Below are positions 25,575-33,514 of a stretch of 64,000 nt of DNA, one piece after another. The position numbers were made by a program, and so were the translations under genes. How positions within the stretch are numbered: position 1 is the stretch's first letter; each line of letters begins with the position of its first letter. The DNA is taken from positions 89,006 through 153,005 of the forward strand of contig LVWT01000054.1 in assembly GCA_002083405.1 (NCBI GenBank), given 5' to 3'. The DNA comes from Nitrospira sp. SG-bin2. GTDB taxonomy: Bacteria; Nitrospirota; Nitrospiria; Nitrospirales; Nitrospiraceae. The notes under the pieces are model-generated. The model did no database searches. It saw only the letters and a list, made by a program, of their open reading frames with translations, and was not told the origin of the DNA.

Positions 25575-25823
25575 CTACTTCTTTAGCTGCTTTTCGACTT
25601 CAGCGATCAGCTGACTTGCAGGTCTGCCCAGGGCCTGGGCAAGTTTGAGAATGACGACCAGCGTCGGGGATTTGATCCCCCGTTCGATCTGGCTGACATA
25701 AGTTCGATGAATCCCTGCCTGAAATCCCAATTCCTCCTGAGAAAAACCGCGAGTCCGGCGAAGTCTGCCGATTTCTTCACCGAAGAACTGTTCCGCCGTC
25801 CTGGATTTTCCGCGAGGTGTCAC
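25575..25823 (-). CDS. XRE-family helix-turn-helix regulator
   Basis: 82 residues. Nearly the whole protein is one Cro/C1-type HTH: IGRLRRTRGFSQEELGFQAG, then HRTYVSQIERGIKSPTLVVI and LKLAQALGRPASQLI. It lacks a sensor domain. It is transcribed away from the lipoprotein pair on its right, so it may repress its own promoter or that of its neighbours. Such small regulators are common in islands. Confidence 0.88.
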   Translation of the reverse strand: MTPRGKSRTAEQFFGEEIGRLRRTRGFSQEELGFQAGIHRTYVSQIERGIKSPTLVVILKLAQALGRPASQLIAEVEKQLKK

Positions 25824-26020
25824 CCCGCGATGCTGCCTGGTTGAATACTATCGCGCTACAGACTATAGTGTTCATAATTTTGAGCCTGTAGACATGCGCT
25901 CAGATAGCTCTTGATCGAATCCAGCAAAACGAGCATCCTTTTCAGGAAATGTGGACGCAACCTACTTCCGCGCATCTTTTGTCCTTTGGTGTCGGGTATC
26001 ACTTCTGAGGGGAGGAGCAT

Positions 26021-26455
26021 ATGTCTTTTGTCATGAGGCTTCTATTGCCGGTTCTGGCGTTGAGTGTCTCGGCCTGTGCGTCGAACCTTGAAGCGAAGCG
26101 CGTGCCTGGCACCGATCTCGCCCAACTGAAAACGTTCTACGTGCAGAAGTTACCGGCTGATGGCCGTGGTGTTGAGCAGATGATTGCCGACCGATTGAAC
26201 CTGATGGGGTTCCGTGCGAGCCATGGATCAAACGAAACCCCATCCGCCGCCGTGGATGCCATCGTCACCTACCAAGATAAATGGATGTGGGACATCACGA
26301 TGTATATGATACAACTCGACGTTCAGATCCGCGATCCGCAGACGAGAATGCTCCTGGTTAATGGGCAGACCATGCGTACTTCGCTGATCCGTAAAACCCC
26401 AGAGGGCATGGTGGAAGAAGTTCTCACGGAAATCTTCAAGGGAGGTCGGCCATGA
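26021..26455 (+). CDS. Lipoprotein, DUF4136-like
   Basis: 144 residues with a lipobox (LALSVSAC). The mature part (FYVQKLPADGRGVEQMIADR, then LNLMGFRASHG and DAIVTYQDKWMWDITMYMIQ) is like lipoproteins that combine a short GNA1162/DUF4136-type fold. The ribosome site is GGGGAGGAG before ATG 26021. Its last four bases overlap the next lipoprotein gene (ATGA), so the two are translationally coupled and probably form a complex. The function is unknown. Confidence 0.7.
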   Translation: MSFVMRLLLPVLALSVSACASNLEAKRVPGTDLAQLKTFYVQKLPADGRGVEQMIADRLNLMGFRASHGSNETPSAAVDAIVTYQDKWMWDITMYMIQLDVQIRDPQTRMLLVNGQTMRTSLIRKTPEGMVEEVLTEIFKGGRP

Positions 26456-26982
26456 ACCTCTTGCGCGTGGGACTCGTTGTTGGACTGGCTATACTGTGCG
26501 CTGGGTGCCCCTCGATACTTAAGCCGGAGGCGATGCAAGCCTCGATTGCTCCTCCCCTGCATCGTAGCGCCGGAGATCTTCTCGTGGTCGTCATGGGCGC
26601 GACAAAGTTATCGAAAACCAAACCCGTGCAGGTGACCGATGATGGCTTTGCCCAAGCGTTGGCAGCCTCTATAGAGCAGTCCGGAATTTTCCGCCGAGTG
26701 TTGCGTGATGCGTCGGGTCACTATCGGCTGGACGCAACCGTCCAGGGATTGGAAGAAGACATTTTCGGATTAGATATGACGGCCTCGATGGAAGTCAGCT
26801 ATGTCCTGGCACGGATGTCGCCAAAAGGCATCGTCTGGGAAAAGAAGATTCGCACCTCCCATACGGCTGGGATGAACGATTCAGTGATCTCCATTACGCG
26901 CGTGCGCCTGGCCACGGAAGGAGCGTCTAGGAGGAATATTGAGCAGGCACTTCAGGATATTTCCGTGCTCAAACTTGACTAA
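26452..26982 (+). CDS. Lipoprotein, partner of the preceding gene
   Basis: 176 residues with a lipobox (LAILCAGC). The mature part includes VVVMGATKLSKTKPVQVTDD, IEQSGIFRRVLRDASGHYRL, DATVQGLEEDIFGLDMTASM and EVSYVLARMSP, which reads like the small alpha/beta fold of lipoproteins that assess outer-membrane traits. The start overlaps the stop of the previous gene and follows GGGAGG. The pair is the only apparently cell-envelope cargo of the island. No specific role can be assigned. Confidence 0.7.
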   Translation: MNLLRVGLVVGLAILCAGCPSILKPEAMQASIAPPLHRSAGDLLVVVMGATKLSKTKPVQVTDDGFAQALAASIEQSGIFRRVLRDASGHYRLDATVQGLEEDIFGLDMTASMEVSYVLARMSPKGIVWEKKIRTSHTAGMNDSVISITRVRLATEGASRRNIEQALQDISVLKLD

Positions 26983-27243
26983 TGGCGATAATTTCCCTTG
27001 GCACATCCAAAAACTGTCGAATGATGAACAATACCTTCGTGGTGCCGTACATGTTTGAGTTTGAATCTGAGAGAGCAGGACATACTTGGTAGAGTAGTTC
27101 TCCCAAGAACCTCTGGTGCCAACGTGGTGCCAAAACACCCACTACCAGGACAGGACAAACTAGCCCTATCTTCCTCCATCTCAGGGGAGTCCTGGCTTGT
27201 GGTTTTTGTGGGATTAGGTTGTGTGAGGTAGAGTCTACTGAAG

Positions 27244-27291
27244 TTCGTAAACCGCAGGTCGCCCGTTCAATCCGGGTCGCCGGCTCCATTC
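27244..27291 (+). repeat. attR-like direct repeat (partial tRNA-Thr)
   Basis: Exact 48-bp copy of tRNA-Thr from the anticodon loop through CCA plus TTC. The 5' half of the tRNA is absent here, so it cannot form a tRNA. Confidence 0.85.
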
Positions 27292-27354
27292 CTTTAAGCG
27301 CCCACCATACCTCTGCGTGACCGACTCATCACTTGGCCATTTTCAGAAGGCCAT

Positions 27355-28038
27355 CTATCGCCGCAGGAAGCCGATCCATCGCCAGAGGTTGAGCAGACTT
27401 CCTAGTGAAGCCGCCAGGTAGGTCAGCGCGGCCGCGGTGAGAATGCGACGAGCCCCCCGCATATCTTCAGCGGAGAGATAGTTTCCCTGCTGGAGGACGG
27501 GAAGGGCGCGCCTGAAGCTGGCATCCCATTCGACCGGAAGGGTGAAGAAATGGACCAGTGTGGAAATTCCCATCGTGGCCATTCCGGCAAGCATGACCAG
27601 CATGCCGGCTGTGGGAGTTTTGGCCAGTGTGGTCGCAATCGGAATGCCCATCATGACCCATGCGCCGAGTTTTTCTGCTCCCTGAGCGATCCGCACGAGC
27701 CGTGCTCGTTCGGTCAGCGGCTGGTAGCCCGTATGATCTTGTATGGCGTGCCCGACCTCATGCGCAGCGACCGTGAGGGCGGTGAGGGATTTCCCGCTGA
27801 ATTTGTCGGGCGTCAAGCGAACCGCTCTGGACTCAGCATCGTAATGGTCGCCCAACTCGGTCATTTCCACCTTAATGTGGTTCATGTCAAACCGATCGAG
27901 CAGGTGCCGGGCCAGTTCCCCGCCGGTTCCAGGGTAGTCCGGACGGGGGTTGTTATATTGAGCGAACACCCGCCTGGTCCATAGTTGCGGGCCAAAGATG
28001 ACGAGACCGATGATGATCAACAGCAGGGCTAGACGCAT
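27355..28038 (-). CDS. YugP-like zinc-dependent membrane metallopeptidase
   Basis: 227 residues with an N-terminal membrane helix, the zinc motif VAAHEVGHAIQDH, two or three central hydrophobic segments (WVMMGIPIATTLAKTPTAGM) and a C-terminal helix. This is the neutral zinc metallopeptidase family typified by B. subtilis YugP. The third zinc ligand is probably the Glu/Asp after LPVEWDASFRRAL. The protein's 3' end is duplicated on the far side of the tRNA-Thr island. It is transcribed towards the island. Confidence 0.88.
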   Translation of the reverse strand: MRLALLLIIIGLVIFGPQLWTRRVFAQYNNPRPDYPGTGGELARHLLDRFDMNHIKVEMTELGDHYDAESRAVRLTPDKFSGKSLTALTVAAHEVGHAIQDHTGYQPLTERARLVRIAQGAEKLGAWVMMGIPIATTLAKTPTAGMLVMLAGMATMGISTLVHFFTLPVEWDASFRRALPVLQQGNYLSAEDMRGARRILTAAALTYLAASLGSLLNLWRWIGFLRR

Positions 28039-28274
28039 TCTTGATTCCCTGTCCCTTTGCTAAGCAGGGGTGGCAGTGCTGCACGTAGAGTTGGAGCCTA
28101 GCAGGTAATTCAGTTGGCACTCAAGGTGTGGGGAAAAAAGGATGTGTGGATTTTCAACGAACACTCAGGTGACAGATCCGGAGCCGCCTGATGGCGGCTC
28201 CGGCGGGCTCCTTCTTGAGGACAAACATTAGGAAAATAGAGTCGGCGCTGGCATCGACTGTTACGTCTAGGTGT

Positions 28275-28385
28275 CTAGAAACCTGCCATCGTCAGCGCGA
28301 ATGCAATGATCCCCACGAAAAACGCCCCCAATACGTACAACATCCCATTCTCCCATACGTGATCGACGATGTGCATGTCACGCAT
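28275..28385 (-). CDS. Very small membrane protein, 36 residues
   Basis: On the minus strand an ATG at 28385 follows AAAGGAGGTGAGTGAG, one of the strongest ribosome sites in the window, eight bases away. The peptide begins MRDMHIVDHVWENGML and continues YVLGAFFVGIIAFALTMAGF, so a short acidic/His head precedes one membrane helix. It resembles small accessory subunits of membrane complexes in shape only. It sits between the zinc protease and the response regulator genes, both on the same strand. Confidence 0.6.
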   Translation of the reverse strand: MRDMHIVDHVWENGMLYVLGAFFVGIIAFALTMAGF

Positions 28386-28559
28386 CTCACTCACCTCCTT
28401 TGCCTGACATTGGATCTGTGCATTGGTGTATCCGCTTCCAGTCTCACACACCTCACACAGTCGATAACAAGCTACAGCCTTGAATAAGCCCGCCGCTATC
28501 GCCTAAAGGATGGAATTGCGCTACACCGTTGGGGTGAGATGAGAGGAGGGCCGAGCAAC

Positions 28560-29204
28560 CTATTTCGTTTGCAAGAAGGCCAGAATAGCCTCGACGCGCC
28601 CATCTACGCAGAGCTTCTGATAAATGTGGTGGAGGTGTGTCTTGACTGTATCGACAGAAACGTACAGGTGGTCGGAGATTTCTTTGTTGCTCCAGCCGGC
28701 TGCTGCGCAGGCCAAGATCTCTCGTTCACGATCAGTCAGGCGGGACAGGAGCGTGTGGCTGTCGCCTCCTGTCTGTCTGACTGCTGCCAGCGCATGGCGC
28801 GCAAAGCGATCAGGCATGGAAGGTGACAGGACATGTTCCCCCTGATAGGCAGCGCGAATGATGTGTAACAGGTCGGCCTGGTCCACATTCATGAGGATGT
28901 AGCCAAACGCTCCTGCTTGTAATGCCGTGACGATCCGCGTGTCTTCATCATGTATGGCGAGCAATAAGACTTTTGTATTCGGCAGGCAACCGCGAAGCAG
29001 TTTCGTCGTCGTCACTCCGTCAAGATTCGGCATGTCGATATCCATGAGTACAAGATCGGGCTTGTGCCTCATCGCCAGATCAAACGCCTCACGGCCATCC
29101 GCAGCCTCCGCAACGACGATGAGATCTCTTTCGCGCGCTAAGAGTACCCGCAGACTTTGCCTGAACAGTCGTTGATGTTCGGCAATGAGCAACCGGATGG
29201 ACAT
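28560..29204 (-). CDS. NarL/FixJ-type response regulator
   Basis: 214 residues. The receiver domain has the phospho-acceptor Asp55 (LVLMDIDMPNLDG), and the C-terminal LuxR HTH is LTDREREILACAAAGWSNKE followed by VSVDTVKTHLHHIYQKL. The acidic pocket near the N-terminus reads IAEHQ rather than the usual pair of acidic residues, so metal binding may be altered. No histidine kinase is adjacent, making it an orphan in this window. The genes at 29269-29448 and 29489-30442 lie upstream on the same strand and may be its co-transcribed neighbours. Confidence 0.92.
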   Translation of the reverse strand: MSIRLLIAEHQRLFRQSLRVLLARERDLIVVAEAADGREAFDLAMRHKPDLVLMDIDMPNLDGVTTTKLLRGCLPNTKVLLLAIHDEDTRIVTALQAGAFGYILMNVDQADLLHIIRAAYQGEHVLSPSMPDRFARHALAAVRQTGGDSHTLLSRLTDREREILACAAAGWSNKEISDHLYVSVDTVKTHLHHIYQKLCVDGRVEAILAFLQTK

Positions 29205-29268
29205 GACATAGCCTCACTGCCGGAGGTTCAACGCGGAATTGCGAGTCATCCGGGTCTCTGGCATACGG

Positions 29269-29448
29269 CTATGCGGCCTGGCGATGGTGTTTCGGAGCCT
29301 GCTTCGTCAGCGTTCTTGGCACGTCGATATTATTGTTTCGTGGAGGGCTTGGCTCCGTCACTTTCGAAGAGGACAACAGGATGCAGGCCAAGGACATCCC
29401 CACCATCGCAACGAGACCCGCTACGATTCCCCAATATCCCCATGACAT
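29269..29448 (-). CDS. Small membrane or lipoprotein-like ORF, 59 residues
   Basis: The minus-strand frame begins MSWGYWGIVAGLVAMVGMSL and has ACILLSS, then a Pro/Asn/Lys-rich polar tail ending KQAPKHHRQAA. The hydrophobic head followed by a cysteine could be a lipoprotein signal or a membrane anchor. It starts 41 bases after the stop of the upstream gene on the same strand. The ribosome site is weak, so this call is tentative. Confidence 0.4.
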   Translation of the reverse strand: MSWGYWGIVAGLVAMVGMSLACILLSSSKVTEPSPPRNNNIDVPRTLTKQAPKHHRQAA

Positions 29449-29488
29449 AGATCACACGCTCGTGCGAGCTGCACGAGTCCCTCAAACA

Positions 29489-30442
29489 TTATGCCGCTAT
29501 GCGATACCCCCACCGAGAAGCCTCGTAGTTCATTCTGACAAGCGCTTTCTCCTCTCTGCTCCGGGCGGCCAGTGCAAGCCCTCCCCAGAAGACGGCCGTC
29601 AACATGAGACCTGCAGCAATCAGATAGTCCATTGGTATCTCCGGCCAAGATGCCGGCTCAGTAGAGGCCACAGCGACGGTGCCCTGTGATGGAGGCGCAC
29701 TATCCGCACGGAGAGTTGACGGCTCCGGCTGGCCTTCTGTGCGGATCGCGGCCACTATCAAACTTGCCAACTGCTCTTGTTGCATAGCCCGAACTGCTTC
29801 CGATCCAGTTTGAACCCGGGCTACTTGCAGCAGAGCGGTCCCAAGCCGTTCTTGAATCGCGCCGGCCTGAATTCTATGGGATTGGACTGCCTCCACAATC
29901 TTCCGTCCGAGCGTGGCTTGCCAGGTCGACGCGAATTCTTGTTCAAGGCGCCGTCCTCTGGCTTCGGTCGTACGAATCATGGTGATGTTGTAATCCGAAA
30001 GATACGTGTCAGCCGAGATCAGCCCGTTCCGAATCCCTCGCGTTGTGAAGTTCACGATCGCCTGCCCCATGACACCCTGCACCCGGGCTTTATTGGCGGA
30101 TGGAACAGCCACAGCCTGGCGCATGACCGCTCCCAACGGACCGCCGGGCCGTGATTGGAGTTCGTGGTACGCCATTGACGCCCAGTTCCACTCGGAGACT
30201 GACTGGGCGATGGCTTGGTTGGCGTTGCGCTCGAAGAGCGCCTGTTCGACGATGGCTCGCCCCAGGGCCGGCTGGAGCATGGTCATGCCGGATTCACTAT
30301 CGACTGGTTGTTGTACGGAGAATGGCTGTGGAGCGGTTACCTGATAGCCGTTAGCGGCGGCGAAGAAGAGCAGTGCCCCAAAGACGATGGCGCACATTCC
30401 GACACCTACGATGATGTCGATCGTATTGTAGCGGTATTGCAT
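29489..30442 (-). CDS. Unknown two-helix membrane protein
   Basis: 317 residues. Membrane helices lie near residues 8-30 (IIVGVGMCAIVFGALLFFAA) and 270-290 (YLIAAGLMLTAVFWGGLALA). Between them is a Gln/Ala-rich helical region of about 220 residues, probably periplasmic. A ribosome site, AAAGGAGGTCGCC, precedes ATG. I recognise no family. It is the first gene of a possible unit with the small ORF and response regulator that follow. Confidence 0.65.
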   Translation of the reverse strand: MQYRYNTIDIIVGVGMCAIVFGALLFFAAANGYQVTAPQPFSVQQPVDSESGMTMLQPALGRAIVEQALFERNANQAIAQSVSEWNWASMAYHELQSRPGGPLGAVMRQAVAVPSANKARVQGVMGQAIVNFTTRGIRNGLISADTYLSDYNITMIRTTEARGRRLEQEFASTWQATLGRKIVEAVQSHRIQAGAIQERLGTALLQVARVQTGSEAVRAMQQEQLASLIVAAIRTEGQPEPSTLRADSAPPSQGTVAVASTEPASWPEIPMDYLIAAGLMLTAVFWGGLALAARSREEKALVRMNYEASRWGYRIAA

Positions 30443-30812
30443 GGCGACCTCCTTTCGGCATCGGTCAATTCCGCCCGCGGCAGGCGAATTACACGGTGCC
30501 GTGGTCGAGTGACATCGAATGGATTTGGATTCTTATCGTTAGGCAAGGTCCGCACCTTTCAGGTTGTGGCAGTGAACACGACAACAGGATTGGGCCGGTC
30601 GGTCAAAGACCGGCCAGGGACGCCTGTGCGAAGTAACGTAGTTAGATGACTGGGATCAGTTCGATTGAAGAGAAGGCCGCACTTATCATGTCCATCCGGG
30701 CTGGTCTCAATACCGTGGATGATCATGGCACCACCTGCGAGAAAGAGGCGGCGTACCGACGTGATCTTACTCTACGCCCCTGGTTGTGAAGCGGTCAAGG
30801 AGGCGCGCGGTG
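30443..30812. other. Intergenic region without a supported gene
   Basis: About 370 bases between two minus-strand genes. The plus-strand frames here lack ribosome sites and plausible protein composition. It presumably contains the promoter of the gene starting at 30442. No repeat was recognised. Confidence 0.5.
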
Positions 30813-31001
30813 TCAATAGAGTGGTTCCTGTGGGCCCCAGTGCAACCCGGCAAGGTCCGGATCTTCGCCGTTCGGGCCTTGGGGTTTGTCGCTTTTTCCA
30901 GCTTTACGCTGAAGGCGGCGCTCTTCCTTCTCGCGCTGTTTCATTTGCCGCGCTTTTTCACGATCTCGTTTTGCGAGCGTTGTTTTGCCTGGTCCTGCGA
31001 T
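30813..31001 (-). CDS. Small basic protein with probable ATC start
   Basis: The minus-strand frame encodes AGPGKTTLAKRDREKARQMK, a run of charged helix (QREKEERRLQRKAGK), and a tail ending GLHWGPQEPLY, 62 residues in all. No ATG, GTG, TTG or CTG precedes it in frame before a TAG stop. Yet AAGGAGGGC sits at ideal distance before ATC 31001, exactly where the Met of an MAGPGKTT-like start would fall. An ATC initiation codon is therefore likely. It lies 42 bases after the 91-residue gene on the same strand. Confidence 0.6.
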   Translation of the reverse strand: MAGPGKTTLAKRDREKARQMKQREKEERRLQRKAGKSDKPQGPNGEDPDLAGLHWGPQEPLY

Positions 31002-31043
31002 GATGCCCTCCTTGGTCGGCGCACATGTGCATGCGGACGCGTG

Positions 31044-31319
31044 CTATTGGGCGGTCCCGCGTTTCCGTTTTCTGGTTGAGGCAGTAACACCGGCGGCGGA
31101 TTGAGCGGGCGCAGTCTTTTGACCGGAACGCGAATGTGCCCCCAGCCCCTGGCTGGCCATGGAGATGATCTGGCTGCGAATATCTTCCATCGACGGTGCC
31201 GCTTCCATGCGGTTCGGATCCTGGAGCCCGAGCACGTCCCAACGGATCTTGGTTCTAAGAACGGTCCGCTTACGCTTGCGTGAAGTCTTTCCGGTTCCCC
31301 ATGATGATGAGATTTTCAC
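31044..31319 (-). CDS. Small basic protein of unknown function, 91 residues
   Basis: GTG 31319 follows GAGAGGAGCACCACC. The protein starts MKISSSWGTGKTSRKRKRTV, has a middle MEDIRSQIISMASQGLGAHS and ends with a Lys/Arg cluster (STRKRKRGTAQ). The two basic ends suggest nucleic-acid contact, but no fold is recognised. It is followed on the same strand by the ATC-start gene, and together they look like an operon. Confidence 0.6.
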   Translation of the reverse strand: MKISSSWGTGKTSRKRKRTVLRTKIRWDVLGLQDPNRMEAAPSMEDIRSQIISMASQGLGAHSRSGQKTAPAQSAAGVTASTRKRKRGTAQ

Positions 31320-31719
31320 GGTGGTGCTCCTCTCGGTCGGTCGGTGATATACGGAATCGGATATAGTCTGTCGCGTCCCGGGCCCCTTCCCTGCTAGGTA
31401 GAACACAAGAAAACTGTCCTAAGGGGCATGTAAAACTGACATCAATCGCGTAGAGTCAGGGAGGAAACATGGACGCGAAGGACTGGCGTTCAATCTATCT
31501 CTAATGGTGGCATCTTAACACAATGAAGGGCGTAACAGTAAGGGAGACAAGAGCAATTTCTGTCTAAGTTGTTCATAACGCTAGGAAATAATTTTATATT
31601 CCGCCCGACGCTCTCATCCGTTAAATCGATTGGCAGCATACACTCGGTTTTTGCGGGAAAAGGCACAAGGCTCAAATCGAGCGTGATTGGGAGGGTAAAA
31701 TGGTTTGAGGGGGGTGTGT
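31320..31719. other. Intergenic region without a supported gene
   Basis: About 400 bases, noticeably AT-richer around 31500-31640. Short frames on both strands lack ribosome sites. It should hold the promoter of the minus-strand gene starting at 31319. Confidence 0.45.
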
Positions 31720-31749
31720 GATGGGGCGCTTCAAGAGAAGCGCCCCATC
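31720..31749. terminator. Perfect 13-bp hairpin downstream of the RRM gene
   Basis: GATGGGGCGCTTC (31720-31732) and GAAGCGCCCCATC (31737-31749) pair fully around a 4-base loop. It lies 28 bases past the stop of the minus-strand RRM gene. No T run follows on that strand, so it may protect the mRNA end or act as a weak terminator. Confidence 0.55.
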
Positions 31750-31777
31750 GAGCGTTCGCGAAGGTCGCTCAGTTCGA

Positions 31778-32092
31778 TTAGTAGCGGTTGCGATCGTTTC
31801 CGCCGCCGAAACGGCCACCGCCGCCACCGCCACCGGAGCGAGGCTCCTGCGGTTTTGCTTCATTGACGGTCAAGGACCGCCCATCCAGCTGTGTTCCGTT
31901 CAAGGCCGTGATGGCAGCTTTCGCTTCCTCAGTGGTCGACATTTCGACGAAGCCGAATCCGCGGGATTGGCCGGTGAATTTGTCCGCAATCACGCGGGCC
32001 GATTCGACGGTGCCGTGCGCCGCAAAGAGGGTAGTGAGCTGCGATTCGGTTGTCGCGTATGGCAACCCGCCGACATACAATTTTGAACCCAT
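31778..32092 (-). CDS. RNA-binding protein, single RRM with Gly-rich tail
   Basis: 104 residues. The RNP2 motif KLYVGGLPY is at the start and RNP1 RGFGFVEM follows around residues 44-51, giving a full RRM fold. The C-terminus is a Gly/Arg run (RSGGGGGGGRFGGGNDRNRY). This is the small bacterial RNA-binding protein type seen in cyanobacteria and others, often cold- or stress-responsive. ATG 32092 is preferred because GGAAGGAGGAA stands five bases or so upstream. Confidence 0.92.
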   Translation of the reverse strand: MGSKLYVGGLPYATTESQLTTLFAAHGTVESARVIADKFTGQSRGFGFVEMSTTEEAKAAITALNGTQLDGRSLTVNEAKPQEPRSGGGGGGGRFGGGNDRNRY

Positions 32093-32332
32093 GGGGGTTC
32101 CTCCTTCCAAGAATGATATTGTCTGAGGACGCGAGAAACAAGCTACGAGGGGAAGGAGAGGGCCGAAGACGCGATCAGGGAGGCGGCTTTGGTCAGGCTT
32201 CCGGTCAGATTCTCGGTACCAACAACATCGGTGATGGGCCGTTGTGATTTCGTCTCATGCGAGGCCCGCCGCGATGAGACGACTCATCCTATCAGGTGTG
32301 CGGTAAGATAGCTACTCTGCGATCGCCCATCA

Positions 32333-32671
32333 TCACACCCGGCGGATAAATCGATCATTCTCGAATGAGGCGCGTAAATGTACCGTCATGAGCCGGCGAT
32401 ACGGCTCTTTTTCCTTCCCAATCATGACCAGATCTTCCTGATCCAGGAGGATATTGAGGTGCTCCTCTGAGACGAGTTGTCTGATTCCGCCCCCGATATT
32501 CACCCGGTACTGCGTCTTTCCGTCCGGATTACGTTCCGGTCCTTCGACAATCTCGGTCAGACCGTCGATAAAGCCTTCGTAGGCATCGCGTCGGTGACGT
32601 ACCTTCGTGCCATTTGGAATTCGCACCCACTTGGATTCGGTCGCTGGTTTGGGAGCGTTACTTGAACTCAT
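32333..32671 (-). CDS. Hypothetical protein, SH3-like
   Basis: 112 residues beginning MSSSNAPKPATESKWVRIPN. The core (GTKVRHRRDAYEGFIDGLTE, then GKTQYRVNIGGGIRQLVSEE) looks like a small SH3/CarD-type beta barrel that could bind a protein or nucleic acid. GCACAGGAGGC precedes the ATG. There is no signal peptide. It neighbours the RRM gene on the same strand, 240 bases upstream. Confidence 0.65.
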   Translation of the reverse strand: MSSSNAPKPATESKWVRIPNGTKVRHRRDAYEGFIDGLTEIVEGPERNPDGKTQYRVNIGGGIRQLVSEEHLNILLDQEDLVMIGKEKEPYRRLMTVHLRASFENDRFIRRV

Positions 32672-32776
32672 ACAAGCCTCCTGTGCGCATATAGCAGTGT
32701 GACTGTTGTTGAACTTCTGTGTTTTTGTTTTTCATTGTGCGATGACATTGCAAGACCGGCGAGTATCCGCAGGGAA

Positions 32777-33073
32777 TCACTGGACCGTTGTCGATTGCGG
32801 ACCATGCCAGATCAAGTACGGCGGTTTTTTCATCAGTTCGGCGGCGCGCGGGTAAAAGCGCAACGCCCAGCCGTAAGCGTGCTCTTGAGCGATCAGACAG
32901 GTAGCCGCAGAAAAGAGATGACTCGCAACGACACGGAAGGCCGTGCGATCGTCTGTCTCAAGGGCGCTGTAGACCGTGCAGGAGAATTCACCCTGCTTTG
33001 AGCACTCGGTGCTGATGGCCAGGTAGGATCCGTCCGCAAATGTCATCAGTCGTTCTAGATTGAGTCGTCCCAT
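32777..33073 (-). CDS. Hypothetical protein, 98 residues
   Basis: ATG 33073 follows CGAAAGG. The protein begins MGRLNLERLMTFADGSYLAI and contains DDRTAFRVVASHLFSAATCL and IAQEHAYGWALRFYPRAAEL. It has no recognisable domain. The frame is open another 100 codons upstream but that part is Arg/Pro-rich and noncoding in character. Confidence 0.5.
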   Translation of the reverse strand: MGRLNLERLMTFADGSYLAISTECSKQGEFSCTVYSALETDDRTAFRVVASHLFSAATCLIAQEHAYGWALRFYPRAAELMKKPPYLIWHGPQSTTVQ

Positions 33074-33514
33074 TGAAATACCTTTCGTCCCAGAGCGGTG
33101 AGCATAGTCCCTGGAATGTATGCGACGAACAGGCCGGAGCGGGAAATTTCCCGCCGGCAATAGGCCAGTGAGGACGGTACCGGTGTTCATTGCCCGTGTG
33201 GTCGAAGCCCTCTCCACAAACCGCGTGATACACAACCCTGTGGACGGGCTCTGGAATGAGAGCGCCGATCGCGCGGAACCTGACACGCTCGAAGGAGGCG
33301 CGAGGGATGGGGTTGTAACCGTCAACCGGTCTGAGAATACCACACATCCGCTTCTTATGGCGAATGTTGTCTCGATCCATGCCAAATTGTTGATGACCGG
33401 GGTGGTGATGCACCTGGTCCTGCCATAGATTCCGAGATACTTGCCGGAAGATCATCACGGTGAAAAAATGAGAATTGATTGGCCTGATGACCGGTCGAGG
33501 GTAGCATACAGCCT
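33074..33514. other. Divergent intergenic region
   Basis: About 440 bases between a minus-strand gene and the plus-strand nuclease gene. It must hold both promoters. No gene or repeat could be supported. Confidence 0.5.

Larger units (their letters stand above)
24176..27291. mobile_element. Small genomic island integrated at tRNA-Thr
   Basis: A 48-bp sequence running from the anticodon loop through CCA of tRNA-Thr (24176-24223) recurs exactly at 27244-27291. The flanking bases beyond it are similar but diverged: both sides carry the same tail, CACCATACCTCT, and then the 3' end of the same zinc protease gene. Between the repeats lie a 54-residue ORF, a DUF3800 protein, a nuclease fragment, an XRE regulator and two lipoprotein genes. 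No integrase remains. This is the usual footprint of a tyrosine-recombinase element that has lost its integrase, although a recombination between related strains would look alike. Confidence 0.8.

Noticed and set aside
26969..27289. A minus-strand frame beginning MEPATRIERATCGLRTS that could be called a gene
   Set aside because: Its start is the reverse complement of the partial tRNA-Thr repeat, a frequent source of false gene calls. The rest has no protein-like features.
24145..27291. CRISPR array
   Set aside because: Only two direct repeats are present, they match a tRNA and are 3 kb apart. No array was found anywhere in the window.
28191..28487. A plus-strand frame of 98 residues
   Set aside because: Lies opposite the well-supported 36-residue gene with a strong ribosome site; composition is not protein-like.
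30786..31079. Plus-strand frames opposite the small basic proteins
   Set aside because: The opposite strand has matching ribosome sites and a coherent charged helix; the plus-strand frames have neither.
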